A DNA stretch of 64,000 bases from Symbiodinium sp. CCMP2592 (GCA_905221615.1 CAJNDT010003779.1:434001-498000); one strand, 5' to 3'. Counted from the first letter of the stretch, positions 1 through 11,316 are shown. The notes: generated by a model from the letters alone, not told the origin. Program-made: numbers and translations.

Positions 1-948
1 TTATAGCTCCCTTACAGGGAGCCCTTAAAGGATCCCTTCAAAGGTAGACCCTAAATCCTAAACCCTAGACCCTAAACCGCTAAACTGCAGACCCTAAACG
101 GTTAAACCCTAGACCCTAAACGGTTAAGCCCTAAAGCCTAGAGCGTTATGCCCTCAACCCTAAACGGTTAAACCCTAAACCCAAAACAGTTGAAGCCCAA
201 GCCGCAGCCTAAGCCCTAAGGAGCCCGAGCTCTCGGATTCGTGGATTGAGGGTTGGAGCTTACCCTAATATACGGGTTTTGAATGATTAGAATAGGGTTC
301 CTTTTAAAGGGGTCTACAAGGATTACTATTTGGGGTACTATTGGGGTTTAGTTTAGAGGCCTAAATAATTACCCATACTGTTGTGGGGGCTCCTTATCAT
401 ATTTATAGTTTTCTGGGCCCCAAAACCCTATTCCAAGTATTAAGGCCTCTATATTAAACCCTATTCTAATTATTCCGGTTTCTACATTGAACCCAATGAG
501 TCCGAAATTTTTGGAGAATAGCTGCTCACTCAAATCATTCGGCGCTAAAACCGAAGGCACTGCAACTTGAAGCCCTCCCTGGAGATTCCAAAACCCCCTT
601 GGTCTCAAGGAATGTACCCAGATCTACGGTTTAGGGTTTAGGGTTTAGGGTTCCGACACTCCTTAGTTACGGTAGATATACCTTGCATCGTATGAGGGAT
701 CTTATCGTCATACGATGTAAGGTATATCCGTGAATACAGGATTTTAGACATGAGGCACTCGCACTGGAGACTCCTCCTAGTATAAACCATGTAGAACCCC
801 TGAAAAGGAACCCTTAGAACTATATGGGAGTACATGGGCCCTTAAACCCTAAACCCTGAATCCCTTATAGAACCATTAAAGGAATCCCTCTTTGGGTACA
901 TGGAGCCTTGGGGATGCAGGAGCCCTGGTCAAGAGGTCCCTTGTTGCG
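1..948. repeat. Degenerate telomere-like repeats, no gene seen
   Basis: Scattered imperfect CCCTAAA/TTTAGGG heptamers lie among unique AT-moderate sequence. Arrays near 50-180 are in CCCTAAA orientation and one near 635-650 is in TTTAGGG orientation. Open frames here are short and lack coding character, so I see no gene. Confidence 0.6.
668..732. repeat. Short hairpin (inverted repeat)
   Basis: The left arm carries GATATACCTTGCATCGTATG and the right arm its near-complement CATACGATGTAAGGTATATC, with about 14 bases between them. It is probably a small foldback element of the kind common in these introns. Confidence 0.6.
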
Positions 949-1085
949 TACTTGGAGGGTCGGGGGACTTAGTAAGTAGGTAGTAAGTAGACTTATAAGT
1001 ACCCTAAAAAGGGACCCTAATTGGGGTTATGGTACTTATAAGTCACTAAAATAACCAGTTACTAAGTCCCCCGACCCTCCAAGTA
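949..1085. mobile_element. Foldback MITE, family A (copy 1)
   Basis: The ends are exact inverted repeats, TACTTGGAGGGTCGGGGGAC at the left and its complement at the right, and the whole 137 bp can fold into one long hairpin. There is no coding capacity. An almost identical copy lies at 15057-15192. Confidence 0.85.
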
Positions 1086-1097
1086 CCCCGGATCCAG

Positions 1098-1179
1098 GCT
1101 CATCGCGCACCGCGCGGACGTCACCGCCGTGAACGGCAGCGGTGCTACGGCTCTTCACTGGGCCGCAGCTGGGGACAAC
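1098..1179 (+). CDS. Ankyrin-repeat exon
   Basis: After an acceptor-like CCAG the plus frame reads LIAHRADVTAVNGSGATALH followed by WAAAGD. This is the ankyrin signature: the GADVN-type turn, then G-x-T-x-LHxAA. Ankyrin repeats are about 33-residue helix-loop-helix protein-binding modules. The exon holds about one repeat and is followed by a possible GT donor at 1180. Further ankyrin-like exons on the same strand at 8.5, 13.6 and 14.6 kb suggest one gene whose exons are kilobases apart. The start of the gene is not seen. The motif is clear; the exon ends are inferred. Confidence 0.7.
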
Positions 1180-1295
1180 GTGGAAGGCGCAGAAGGGTTC
1201 CGTCTTTAGAGTTTAGGTGTTGCCGTTTTGAGGATTACTATAGAAGTCGGACAATGCCAACTCTTAGGGTGCATTTGTGCAAATCTAGAAGCAAC

Positions 1296-1352
1296 CCTAA
1301 ACCCCAAACCCTAAACCCTAAACCCCAAACCCTAAACCCTAAACCCTCAAGC
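1296..1352. repeat. CCCTAAA/CCCCAAA array
   Basis: About eight heptamers alternate between CCCTAAA and CCCCAAA. A second array of the same type spans about 1644-1765. The open frames across 1238-1669 on both strands are by-products of a CCCGCCAAAA tandem repeat at 1545-1615 and these arrays. Confidence 0.85.
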
Positions 1353-1852
1353 AAATGATAAATAGAAGGTGTGTGTTGGACGGTTCGGATGGCAGGGTCA
1401 TGAGAATAGCAATAAGCATGTTGTGAAAAATGTCTTTTCATTGCAACTTTGTTGTTCCGCGAGAGCTCGAAAGCAGGGGCAGGGCAGGTTCGAGGCAGCA
1501 AAAAACAAAGCCACCTGCACCAAAAAAGCAAAAGCAAAAACCCTGTCAAAACCCGCCAAAACCCGCCCGAAACCCGCCAAAACCCGCCCGAAACCCGCCC
1601 GAAACCCGCCAAAACTCCGGACCCAAACCCTACACACCTTCTATAAACCCTAAACCCCAAACCCTATAACCCCAGACCCTATAACCCTAAACCCTAAACC
1701 CTAAACCCTAAACCCCAAACCCTAAACCCTAAACCCTAAACCCTAAACCCCAAACCCTAAACTCTAAATGATGTTTTGCAGGAGTTCCCAAAACCCCGGA
1801 TCTGATCCGGGTTGAGGGACCCGGGCTGAATAACCAGTCTTGCCTGAAGAGC

Positions 1853-1966
1853 ACTTGGAGGCCCTTTTGACTTAGTAAGTAGGGTTAGTAAGGTGGGTTA
1901 TGGGGTTTCTAACAGGGTTTCTAGGGGATACTAAGTAGACTTACTAAGTCAAAAGGGCCTCCAAGT
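1853..1966. mobile_element. Foldback MITE, ACTTGGAGGCCC variant
   Basis: Inverted ends ACTTGGAGGCCCTTTTGACT and its complement enclose 114 bp. A second copy, differing by about one base, lies at 3136-3250, which shows that the unit is mobile or recently duplicated. Confidence 0.85.
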
Positions 1967-2320
1967 ATACCCAGACCCGCGGGAGGATCCAAAAAGTAGA
2001 GCCCTTCATGGGGGTTCCTATAAAGTACCCTTAGTAGTATGGGGCCCTAAATGAGGGGATCTACTTTCCCTAAACCCTAAACCCTGAACCCTTTAACCCT
2101 AGACCCTTAAACCCTTAAACCCTAAACCCAAGGGGATCTGCTTTCCAGATCCTCCCCGGGGTCTGGGTATCGACTATTTTGGCCCTTAGCAGTCCTGAGG
2201 TCCCGAAACTCTGAAGCCGAAACAAGCGGAGTTGACGGATCATGGGATTTAGCAAGTTCCTTTAGAGGGCTCCTTTAAGGATCTATATATATAGGGGTTC
2301 TATAAGGGGTAGTTTAGGCT

Positions 2321-2442
2321 ACTTAGAGGATCATGGGACTTAGTAAGTAGGTTATAATTGGGGTTATAAGTCCCCTAAGTGGGGTTATCCTAATTCTAAC
2401 CTACGTATAACCTTACTTACTAAGTCCCATGAGCCTTTAAGT
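2321..2442. mobile_element. Foldback MITE, family A (CATGGGACTTAGTAAG type)
   Basis: The left arm includes GATCATGGGACTTAGTAAGT and the right arm ACTTACTAAGTCCCATGAGC, with ACTT at the left edge and AAGT at the right edge. The centre shares TTGGGGTTATAAGTCCCCTA with many copies in the window. Confidence 0.85.
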
Positions 2443-2713
2443 GAGCCCGACACCCCAAAGCCCGGGCACCCCGAACCCAAAACCCCGTGCACCCCGAACT
2501 GGAACTTGAACCCCCCAAATCCTACAAGTCATCCCTGGATCGCAGAGCTAAGAGACTTCGAAGCCCTGACAGTTTGCCTGAGTAGCAGCCCGCAAAAAGA
2601 CAAGAGAAGATTCCGCAAGCCATAAGAAACCCCCAGACCCTCCAGAAATCCACCGGAATCAAGGAATATGCTGTAAATCATCATAAGGACCCCTCTGTAC
2701 TACAAGCTTTAGT

Positions 2714-2807
2714 AGTTGTCAAAATTAAGGTCCCTCTTTGGGTACACTAAATAATAGGTGCCATATTATAATAGGGACCCAAAAAGGGACCTTAATTTTG
2801 ACAACCA
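2714..2807. mobile_element. Foldback MITE, GTTGTCAAAATT family
   Basis: Inverted ends GTTGTCAAAATTAAGGTCCC and its complement enclose about 94 bp. Related copies lie at about 10161-10268, 54392-54485 and 59588-59697. Confidence 0.85.
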
Positions 2808-2858
2808 CCCCATGTAGATTCCTTAGTTCAAGCTGTTTTGGAAAGTTCTGGGAAGAAG

Positions 2859-2947
2859 CCCTAAACCCTAAACCCTAAACCCTAAACCCTAAACCCTAAA
2901 CCCTAAACCCTAAACCCTAAACCCTAAACCCTAAACCCTAAACCCCA
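2859..2947. repeat. Perfect (CCCTAAA)n array, about 12 units
   Basis: This is the longest uninterrupted telomere-type heptamer run in the window. It sits inside unique sequence rather than at an end, so it is an interstitial array, not a chromosome end. Confidence 0.95.
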
Positions 2948-3020
2948 AGACCCCTAGGCTCCTAACCCTACACCCCGAACCCGACAACCTATACCCCAAG
3001 ATACTTTAAAGGAGTAACCC

Positions 3021-3120
3021 AGAGACTCCAATATCCCTTAATTAAGGAATATTCCTTAAATCATATTAGGGATCCTACTATAATTTAAGGTATATTCCTT
3101 AATTAAGGGGTTTTGGAGTT
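3021..3120. mobile_element. Foldback MITE, GAGACTCCAATATCCC family
   Basis: The arms AGAGACTCCAATATCCCTTA and TTAAGGGGTTTTGGAGT are nearly complementary around an AT-rich centre. A cleaner copy lies at 61251-61359 and a decayed one around 57400-57490. Confidence 0.75.
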
Positions 3121-3135
3121 AAAGGAGTAAGTCAT

Positions 3136-3250
3136 ACTTGGAGGCCCTTTTGACTTAGTAAGTAGGGTTAGTAAGGTGGGTTATGGGGTTTCTAATAGGG
3201 TTTCTAGGGGATACTAAGTAGACTTACTAAGTCAAAAGGGCCTCCAAGTA
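3136..3250. mobile_element. Foldback MITE, ACTTGGAGGCCC variant (copy 2)
   Basis: Near-identical to 1853-1966 over its whole length, with the same terminal inverted repeats and internal GTTAGTAAGGTGGGTTATGG. Confidence 0.85.
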
Positions 3251-3887
3251 ACCCCTAAACTCTGAACGCCCCTAAACCGCAGGCATCCAGATTCTCCGAA
3301 CAGCCGGCACCGGAACTGCATTGCTCAGGATGACTTTCTTGCATTGTAGTGCCGGGGAATCATGAAAAAATAGGATTTTGGGGGGGTGCAGGGTAGCCAA
3401 GAGCCGAGGAAGGTTGAGGGTTGAGGGGTTCATTAGGGGCTTAGGGTTTAGGAGTTTAGGGTTTAGGGGTTTAGGGTTTGGTCCAGGGCAGAGCTTGATG
3501 GGTTTTGGGGTTTGAGGCTTAAACGACAGTCGTCAAAGCTCACACCCCGCATCGCTTGCAAGCCCTCAGCACTGAACCCGCCCCAGCCAAAAATCGGAAA
3601 TTTCGATTCGCCAAGCGCAATATAGAAAATAGAAGCCTGAAGAATGAATACTGGTAATAGTTGAGTGTACCCCACATAGTTGGAGATACGATAAGGCCCT
3701 GCAAAAACCATAACCAACGAAAACAGCCAAAACCCAGAACAGCGCCTCAAACCCTAAAGCCACTACCCAAAACCCAAGACGTTAACCCTAAACCCTAAAC
3801 CCTAAACCCGAAACCCCTAAACCCTAAACCCCTCGAACCCTAAACCCAAAACGTAAAGCTCCCTTCAACTCCGCCTTTACGGAGCTG

Positions 3888-3935
3888 AGGCGCTGGCGAG
3901 GGGGCATCTGACTCCCTGGGCTACTTGGCCTTCGA
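3888..3935 (+). CDS. Short exon candidate
   Basis: A GC-rich island lies between a CCCTAAA array on its left and TTTAGGG arrays on its right. After an AG acceptor the plus frame reads AGEGASDSLGYLAFE and then meets a GTGCGT donor. I do not recognise the peptide. It could be another piece of the ankyrin gene. Support rests on flanking polarity and composition only. Confidence 0.3.
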
Positions 3936-3944
3936 GGTGCGTGG

Positions 3945-4172
3945 GGGCTTTGGGTTTAGGGGTTTAGGGGTTTTAGGGGCTTAGGGGTTTAGGGTTTAGG
4001 GGTTAAGGGGCTTAGGGGTTTAGACAGGTTTAGAGCTTTAGGGTTTAAGATTTAGGGGCTTAGGGCTTAGGGGTTTAGGGTCTCAGGGGTTCAGGGGTTT
4101 AGGGGTTTAGGGTTTAGGGTTTAGGGTTTTAGGGTTTAGGGTTTAGGGTGTAGGGTTTAGGGTTTAGGGTTT
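3945..4172. repeat. TTTAGGG-type degenerate array
   Basis: More than 200 bp of TTTAGGG, TTTAGGGG and related units on the plus strand, just right of an exon candidate. It is followed by a CCCTAAA cluster at 4260-4330 and another at 4640-4735. Confidence 0.9.
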
Positions 4173-4882
4173 TAATTAGCGGGCCCCTTTGAACTATTCG
4201 GAGTCTAGGGAGCGCGGGCTGCGCTACGCTACGGTAAGGATTCGAGGTTCAGTTTCAAGGTTCCTTCATACCCTAAACCTCAAGCTTTAAGCCCTGAACC
4301 CTAAACCCGAAGCCCTAAACCATAAACTCTAATCTAATGACATTATGAGGGCTTCATAGGAACCATGGTATCCGAGAAGATTGACATCTGGGGTCGGGGG
4401 TTACTAGTAACGAGTATACAGCATAAGCGTTTGGGGCTTTAGGGGATCAAGGTTTAGGGGATCAGGGTTTAGGGTTTAGGGTTTAGGGTAGTGCTTCTCG
4501 GTTTGATGGTTTAGGGTTTAAGGCTTAAAGTATTGCGAAAGCATTTTACTGTTCGCATCTAGGGTTTTAGGGTTACCATTTTCCACGAGGCATCTTGCGG
4601 AAGTACACGAATGATGTTAACCTACAAAGCTTCAAGGCCTAAACCCTAAACCCTAAACTAAACCCTAAACCCTAAACCCTAAACCCTAAACTTAACCCTA
4701 AACCCTAAACCCTAAACCCTAAGCCCTAAACTAAGCCCCAAAATCGTGGAGCCGAAAGCTTGAAAACTACAGCCAGCACCCTGAACCCGAGCCCCGCAAC
4801 CCTGAGATGGAGGTCTGTACCCCCTGACGGAAGTGCAGAGTCGGTAGCAAAGTAGACCCGGTGGTATACACGAAAAACCATG

Positions 4883-5003
4883 TTTAAAGGCTCATGGGAC
4901 TTAGTAAGTAAGGGTATAAGTAGGTTATACTTAGGATAACTCCACTTAGGGGACTTATAACCCCACTTATAACCTACTTACTAAGTCCCATGATCCTGCA
5001 AGT
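4883..5003. mobile_element. Foldback MITE, family A
   Basis: The arms GGCTCATGGGACTTAGTAAG and CTTACTAAGTCCCATGATCC are complementary. The internal order is the reverse of the 2321 copy, so it is inserted in the opposite orientation. Confidence 0.8.
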
Positions 5004-5062
5004 ACTCCAAGTATTCCTTCGATTGTAAGATAAACCTTACACCCTAAAGCCTAAAGGGAACT

Positions 5063-5147
5063 CCAGAAAGTTGGAATATGGTTTCAGGGTAGGATACCCT
5101 ATAATTTACCATAAAGGGTTTAGGATAATCATATTCCAACTTTCTGG
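5063..5147. mobile_element. Foldback MITE, CCAGAAAGTTGG family
   Basis: Inverted ends CCAGAAAGTTGGAATATG and its complement enclose 85 bp. A near-identical copy with a few differences lies at 15271-15355. Confidence 0.85.
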
Positions 5148-5546
5148 CTTTTACCTTAAACCCTCAACCCGTCACGGCCCTTTTCGCTCGGGGCGACCTG
5201 GATGACTAGAAACTTCTGACGCAGCTGCGCAGATGCTCCGTGCCGCTCCGGGTTTCCTAGACCCCCCAACTATACTCTAATATACCCGACATACCCACTA
5301 TTAAGGACCATAAGGGCTCTACTCAGAAATCTTGGGTGCATGTGCTGGGCTCACTGAGCTATCGTGTCGGCGAGACTTCTGACCCAGGTCATCTCCTTTA
5401 ATGGCTGAGTTTAATGGTTCCTTTACGGGGATACTTCCCTAAACCATAATAGTAGTTCCGATCGTCCGACGCGTGACCAAATCCCTACTGGGCCTGGTCC
5501 CAGGTCACGGGTTTAGGGTTTAGGTTGTAAAGGTTTAGGGTTTACG

Positions 5547-5750
5547 GTGCAGCCTGCCATGAGTGCAATCCGGTATGTGGCAGAGTTGTGGACCCTGCCC
5601 GCCGCAATTTTCACGTCTCGGGTTGATGATAAGTATAGTGTGCCTCCCCTAGCTACTACTTGCCATGATCCTCAAATTTCAGCTGTTGTGTCCCTATTGA
5701 ATAAGGAGCTAAAGAGCCAAGGGAACCCGGAAGCCACTGGTTACTTATAG
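5547..5750 (+). CDS. Open frame of 67 codons, doubtful gene
   Basis: A continuous plus frame that starts with MQPAMSAIRYVAELWTLPAA. Its 3' part (about 5684-5742, TCCCTATTGAATAAGGAGCT onward) is repeated with few changes at about 55832-55890, so at least that half is dispersed repeat. No domain is recognised. It may be a repeat-derived frame rather than a gene. Confidence 0.2.
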   Translation: MQPAMSAIRYVAELWTLPAAIFTSRVDDKYSVPPLATTCHDPQISAVVSLLNKELKSQGNPEATGYL

Positions 5751-5798
5751 CTTGGCTCTTATTTGTACTTGTGGTCCATGTTTGTGCTAACGGTTGGT

Positions 5799-5884
5799 AA
5801 TATAAATCCTACAGTACCCATAATAAGAAATATACCATAATTCCCATAGTCTAGGGTCATTCAGGTAATGCAGGATTTATATCA
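5799..5884. mobile_element. Foldback MITE, TATAAATCCTGCA family
   Basis: The outer arms TATAAATCCT and AGGATTTATA are complementary, with a conserved centre CCATAATTCCCATAG. Related copies lie at about 39927-40013, 44499-44586 and 49533-49630. Confidence 0.75.
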
Positions 5885-7614
5885 TTCTCAGTAAGTTGGG
5901 GGTTTAGGGCAGGGGCACCCTGGAACCTGCTAGGTCCTCTGATCTTTTCCGATGAGCCCTTCACCCCCAAGCCCAGCCCCAAGCCCTGAACCCTGAACTC
6001 TACACTTTCACAGCTATTTTGGGGGGTTCCGTATTAAAGATATAGCTTGATGGGCCCCAAAACTCTGTTCGAATTATTCAGGCCCCTGTACTACCCCTTA
6101 TAGTATCCTTATAGACCCCTCTATAAGGAACTACTATAGAACCCCAAAAAGGAACCCTTTTAAGGAAGCCTTTAAAGGGAACCCCATTCTAATTATGAAG
6201 GCATCTGTTCGTGCTTTTTTTGAAGGCCGCTTGCGCTGCAGGCTCCCTGGATGCTATTCAGGAGCGAGGATTTTTGTAGCATTGCGCGTCGGGTTTGGGG
6301 TTTAGGGGGCCTGAAAACTTAGACTAGGGTTCCTAGGGCAGTTTAGGGGTTTAGAGGTTTAGAGTGTAGGGTTTAGGGCTTTAGAGTTTGGGGTTCAGAG
6401 CGAGCGTTTCCCAAGGTTCCTCTGCTCCTCACGCCCTCCCAAGATTTCATCCCATATTGGCGACCCATCCTGCTTCAATTACCATAATGGGGACTAGGAC
6501 CTACAGTCGGCCCTTAATCCCTGTTTTGGGGTTCAGGTTCCCTTATCAGCCCCTTCAAACCAAAAGGGGCACCTTGTTTATTCCTAGGTTACTCTTGGGT
6601 CTAGTTTAGGGTGTTTGAGCTTCAGTGAATTCAAAATTTAGGGCTTCAGGATGCTTTGGGGTTTATAAAGTATTCGGACATTCTAGAGGTTTGGGTTCAA
6701 CGTTCAATGTAAGGTTTACGGGGTAGAGGGCAGAGCAATGAACCCCTGAACCTTTCAACCCAACGGTCCTGAGCCTCTAAACCCCGGAATCCGTGAGCCT
6801 CTGAACCCTTGGATCCTTTAAGGCCCCCAACCCTCCAACTTCTCAAAGGGCTGTTAAAGAGCAGAGCTGCCTACTTCGTGCAGAACCTCATTGAGCCGCT
6901 TGAGCCGCAACCGAAGAGCCCTGAATCCTTAGCGGGATCCGCAAAGGAAGCGCTCAAAGGATCCCCCCCGCTAAAGCCACCCTGATCCGCAGAGGATCCC
7001 TTCAAGGAACCCTTAAAGGAAGGCTTACCGGAACCCTACGCCTGAAACTTTCAGGAATCCGTACAGAAACCCTAAGCCCTGCCAGAAGCTCCAGTCTCTG
7101 TACCCGTAGACCCCCAGCGCAAAGAACACTAAACCCTGAACGAACCCTTAGAGCAAGCCTTACAGGAACCCTCAAAGCAACCTTGAAAGCAACCCTAAAC
7201 GGAACCCCCTTTAAACGAACCCTAAGGCTCAAAATGAAAAGCCTTATACAATTTGGTCTCTAGGCCCAAAAGCCTTAAAATACGAGTCCTTAGAGCCTTA
7301 GGGGAACTCTCAAAGGCTGAAGGCGTGCTTCGTCCCTTACTCGCAGGAGCTCCTCCATCGTGTGCCGGCACCCCTTCTCACGGAGGGCCTTCAAGCGGGG
7401 CCACTCCGCTTTCAAATTGGGACCTCTCCAGGGCCCAAGCCCTAGCTAACCCCAAACCCCAAACTCTAGACCAAAACCCCGAAGCCGGGCTCGTTCAAAG
7501 GAGCCGTCAAGGTTTGCTTTACGTTTTCCTCTTGAGCGTTGTACAGGGGCTTATACGCTTTGGTTCCTGTAAAGGAGCCGTTAAAGGCCCCTTTCAAGAT
7601 GCCTTTGAATACAT

Positions 7615-7736
7615 ACTCAAAGGATCATGCGACTTAGTAAGTAGGTCATAGTTGGGGCTATAAGTCCCCTAAGAGGGGTTATCCTAATTATGACCTACTT
7701 ATAACTTTACTTACTAAGTCCCATGAGCCTTTAAGT
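7615..7736. mobile_element. Foldback MITE, family A
   Basis: The arms AAAGGATCATGCGACTTAGT and ACTAAGTCCCATGAGCCTTT are complementary with a few mismatches. The interior is the same as in the 2321 copy. Confidence 0.8.
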
Positions 7737-8093
7737 ACTAGTTCCTTCTTTTGGGTTGTGCACATATGGTTGTTGCAGGTTGTGGTGGGTTGGGTTTTAT
7801 AGGGCTCGAACTGTCTATTGAAGATCCATAACATCTGCATGCACTATTGAACCCGGAGAACCCAGATGAATTTTCCAACCACCCCAAGCCCCTCTAAAGC
7901 CCTCAACGGCAAAGTCGTGAGTCCTAAATGTAAAGCTCTACACCTAAACCCTACAGCCTACACCCCTCAAAAGAAACAAAAAGCCAAAACCTAAACTTAA
8001 ACCCAAAAACCTGAAACCCCAAATCCCCGGAACTCCAGAACCCCTAAACCCTAAACTCTTATAGGGACCTCTAAACGCCAAGAAGCGGAAGCC

Positions 8094-8133
8094 TGTGAGG
8101 TTGCTCCATGGAGGCGCTTCGCCGGAGGCCGCG
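8094..8133 (+). CDS. Possible ankyrin exon fragment
   Basis: After an AG the plus frame reads PVRLLHGGASPEAA, close to the second half of an ankyrin repeat (VRLLxxGA). A GT follows at about 8134. A CCCTAAA array lies to the left and TTTAGGG arrays to the right, the polarity seen around other exons. Short and tentative. Confidence 0.35.
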
Positions 8134-8535
8134 GGTTTCGTTTTTGGGGTTTAGGGTTAGGGTTTAGGGTTTAGGACTTAGGGTTTTGGGTTTAGGGTTC
8201 AGTCAGGATTGTGAGGTTTAGGGTGTTGGGTCAGATGAAACCTCAAAGAAGCTTTCAAGGAACTCTTTGTAGAGGAGCCCTTGAAGCAGCCTTTCAGATG
8301 AAGCCTGCAGGAAAGCCGTCCAAATGCCTGAACAGAGTGTCTCCAAACCCTACATCCCGAATCCCCGAGACTTCTAAACCCCGAAATCCCTAAACCCTAG
8401 CCTAGACCCTAACCCTAAACCCTTAAACCCCTAATAAATCCCTAAACCCTACATCCTTAAACCCTTAAATCCTAAACCCTAACCCGAAACCCTTAAATCC
8501 CAAAATCCCTAGATCCTCTAAACCCTAAACTGTAG

Positions 8536-8622
8536 AGGTGGTGACAACATTGGTCCGCGCTCGAGCCGATGTGAATGCACAGCGGAGCATTCCGCTGTCG
8601 CCGGGCCGCCTTCCTTTTCGGG
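8536..8622 (+). CDS. Ankyrin-repeat exon
   Basis: The plus frame reads VVTTLVRARADVNAQRSIPL then SPGRL. The stretch LVRARADVNAQ is the canonical end of one ankyrin repeat and beginning of the next (L-x-x-x-GADVN). A TGTAG acceptor precedes it. It is flanked by CCCTAAA heptamers on the left and TTTAGGG heptamers on the right. It probably belongs to the same plus-strand gene as the exons at 1.1, 13.6 and 14.6 kb. The donor position is uncertain. Confidence 0.7.
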
Positions 8623-9164
8623 GTTCCTCTAAGGCTAAGGGTTTAGGGTTTAGGGATAGTGCTGCTATATAAGGCCGATAAGGGAACACCGACATCCCCT
8701 AAGCCTCAAACCAAAACTTGCCCAATGCTCTGAACCTTGAACGCCAAACCCCATCCCAAACCCTCACCAAACAAATTCCCCAAACTCAACTCCGGACACT
8801 AGACGCGAGCCCGCAGCCAACCCTAAATGCTCCAAGCCCAAACCCCAATCCGCTGTCAACCATACAGCCACCCCGAGCCCTACAAAATCTGTTCACGACC
8901 CAGGCTGCAAAGTTTTCGGTTTACTTGGGGGATCATGGGACTTAGTGACTAGGCGACTAGGGCCATTTTGAGGTAGCCATACTCTAAATTTCTTCTATGC
9001 GTTTAGGGTAGGGGTTGAGGGTTTAGATTAGGGGTTCAGGGTTTAGGGTTTAGGTTAGAGGTTTAGGGGTTTAGGTTTCAGGATACAAGACTCCAAAGCT
9101 TAAGCCCTAAGCTCAAACTGAAACATCAAGGCCTTAACCCCTAATCCCTAAACTCCAGAACCCT

Positions 9165-9253
9165 ACTTAAAGGATCATGGGACTTAGTAACTGGGGTTAT
9201 AGATAGGGCAACTATACTTACAATTACTTGCTAAGTCCCATGATCCTCCAAGT
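9165..9253. mobile_element. Short foldback MITE, family A
   Basis: The arms AAAGGATCATGGGACTTAGT and GCTAAGTCCCATGATCCTCC are complementary. The centre is shorter than in other copies (about 89 bp in all), consistent with an internal deletion. Confidence 0.75.
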
Positions 9254-9451
9254 AAACCCTTAACCCTGAACCCCATAGACCCCTTTAAGGATCCCTATAG
9301 ATCCGTTTCAGGAGCCCTTTAAGAACCCTTAAAGGAACCCCAAGCCCACAGACTACCGGTCCCCATCGCCCTGAAGCTGAGGTTCCCTAAACCCTAAACC
9401 CTAAACCCTAAACCCTGAAGCTGAGGTTCAGTTCCATGGGGCTTTGGTACG

Positions 9452-9520
9452 GACTTCTCAGCTGGCGCCACTGGTGGAGTCCTTCGCCCTTGCTGCTTGG
9501 AAGCGTTTGACCCTGCAGGA
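9452..9520 (+). CDS. Exon candidate
   Basis: The plus frame reads RTSQLAPLVESFALAAWKRL and is alpha-helical in character. It sits in a GC-rich island with CCCTAAA repeats on its left and TTTAGGG repeats on its right. No family is recognised and both boundaries are unknown. Confidence 0.3.
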
Positions 9521-10160
9521 TTGAGGGTTTAGGGTTTAGGATGTGGGGTTTGGGTGGCTAAGGGATTTTGCAAATTGTCAAGGCTTTTGGGTCCCACTAA
9601 GCATTACCTGACATGCTCCGAGCTTTCGATTCTGATGCCAGAAGCGCGCAATTTCACTGAGTTTTCATCTCGGTGGGGTTTGAGGTCTAGTGTTTAGGTC
9701 ATAAAGCATTCAGAGCTCAGGGTGTAGGGTCTTGGATTGAAGGGTCAGGGCTTGGGTTTCTCGTCTAGGGTTCAAGCAACTTAACTACAAGCCGCGACCT
9801 TAAACTCAAGCATCGAATAGAAGCCTGTAGAGATGCCACGCTAACTCCTTAATGTCAGTAGGCTATAGTGCCCAAGCCCTGCTTGAATTATTCAGGCCAC
9901 CGAATGAGCTTAGTCACAACCTCACTATACTTCAAGTAAGGGCAGTTATCTTCAAGTTCAGAGTACTCTAAGCCTCTGAGTAGACCCCAACCGCCTAAAC
10001 CATAAACCCCCCTAGCCCCTAAACCCCGTGCAGTAAATGCCAATCCCGAAGCCGTAAGTCCTAAACCCTTGCCCACGGCACATTAAACTCATACTACTAT
10101 TGCTGAACCATACTAGATGAATAAACTTAGCGATATTATTAGTAGTATTCTTATTCATAC

Positions 10161-10268
10161 ATATGGGTGGTTGTCAAAATCAGGATCCCCTTTCGGGCCC
10201 CGATTAGAGTACGGCACCTAATATTCAGGGTACCCAAAAAGGGACCTAATTTTGACAACCACCCATAT
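10161..10268. mobile_element. Foldback MITE, GTTGTCAAAATT family
   Basis: Outer arms ATATGGGTGGTTGTCAAAAT and TTTTGACAACCACCCATAT are complementary. Same family as 2714-2807. Confidence 0.85.
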
Positions 10269-10474
10269 TACAAAACTGAGAAACCTTACACCATAGTTTT
10301 CACTATTCTATTATTTATTCTTAGTATTACTGTGAGGGAACCCTAAACCCTAAACCCTAAACCCTAAACCCTAGACTCTAAACCCTAAACCTTACAGATT
10401 CAATCCTGAACTCTAAGCCTGGGCCCAAACCTTGCACGATGTGGAACCCACTTCCGAAACCTGCCGTCAGGTTT

Positions 10475-10745
10475 TTGGGTTTAGGGTTACTAAGGTTTCA
10501 GGGGTTTAGGGGTTAGGGTTTAGGGGTACAGGTTTTTGGGGTTTAGGGGTTAGGATTTAGGGATACAGGTTTTTGGGGTTTAGGGGTTAGGATTTAGGGG
10601 TACAGGTTTTAGGGGGTTTAGGGGTTAGGATTTAGGGTTGCAGGTTTTAGGGGTTTAGAGTTGCAGGTTTTAGGGGTTTAGGGGTAAGGGGCTTAGGGGT
10701 GGTTAGGTTTAGGGGTAAGGGTATTTAGGGTTTAGGCTAAGCTTT
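10475..10745. repeat. TTTAGGG-derived array with about 50-bp higher-order unit
   Basis: A repeated phrase (GGGGTTTAGGGGTTAGGATT plus TAGGGGTACAGGTTTT) recurs about five times with small changes, so heptamers have been amplified here as a longer unit. Confidence 0.8.
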
Positions 10746-10971
10746 AGGGTTGTTGTGATGCTCGATTGGGGCAAAATCCTGCGTCATAGTGAGGAATGTG
10801 CCATTATACTTGAGTTCATGTTAACACGGGGCTTTGTTGTCCATCAGCTGTCTTGCTTGGACTCGAGGGTCTGTGGCTCTGCTAGAGGTACTGCAGAGGT
10901 AAAGGTTCCCAACCCCCGAAATCCTGATCCCGGAGCTCTTGTCGAGTTTAGCTAGGGGACTCGCTGCAGCA

Positions 10972-11077
10972 ACTTAGTAAGTAAGGTTATAAGTACCTTG
11001 ATTGGGGTCATAAGTAATGAAAAGTATAGTTACCTCATTTATAACCCCAGATACTAAGTCCCATGACCCTTTGAGTA
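10972..11077. mobile_element. Decayed foldback MITE, family A
   Basis: The right arm TACTAAGTCCCATGACCCTT is intact. The left arm keeps only ACTTAGTAAGTAAGGTTATA and has lost its outer part. Confidence 0.65.
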
Positions 11078-11316
11078 GTTAAAGCAAGTCGCAGCCTGAG
11101 GAGCAATTATGCTTATCACCACAGCGGCGCCACACCCTTGATGTGTCCTGGTCGCAGAATCTGAAGCAGAAGCAGAGCTTAACTGGGCTATGGAGTACCA
11201 TACTTAAATATTTTTTCTTAACGGAACCAGTATGAAATACAAGTTTAGACTTTTTCTGGCTACTTAAACGCACAGTTTAGGGATTCCGTAGCAGGAAGTC
11301 AAACCGTCTCAGAGGT

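Noticed and set aside
1238..1669. Overlapping frames on both strands around 1.2-1.7 kb
   Set aside because: Produced by a CCCGCCAAAA tandem repeat and CCCTAAA arrays that lack stops in several frames.
2859..2947. True chromosome end
   Set aside because: The perfect CCCTAAA run is internal, only about 12 units long, and surrounded by degenerate copies in both orientations.
6388..6609. 73-codon plus frame
   Set aside because: Arg/Pro-rich reading of TTTAGGG-flanked sequence without splice signals or motif.
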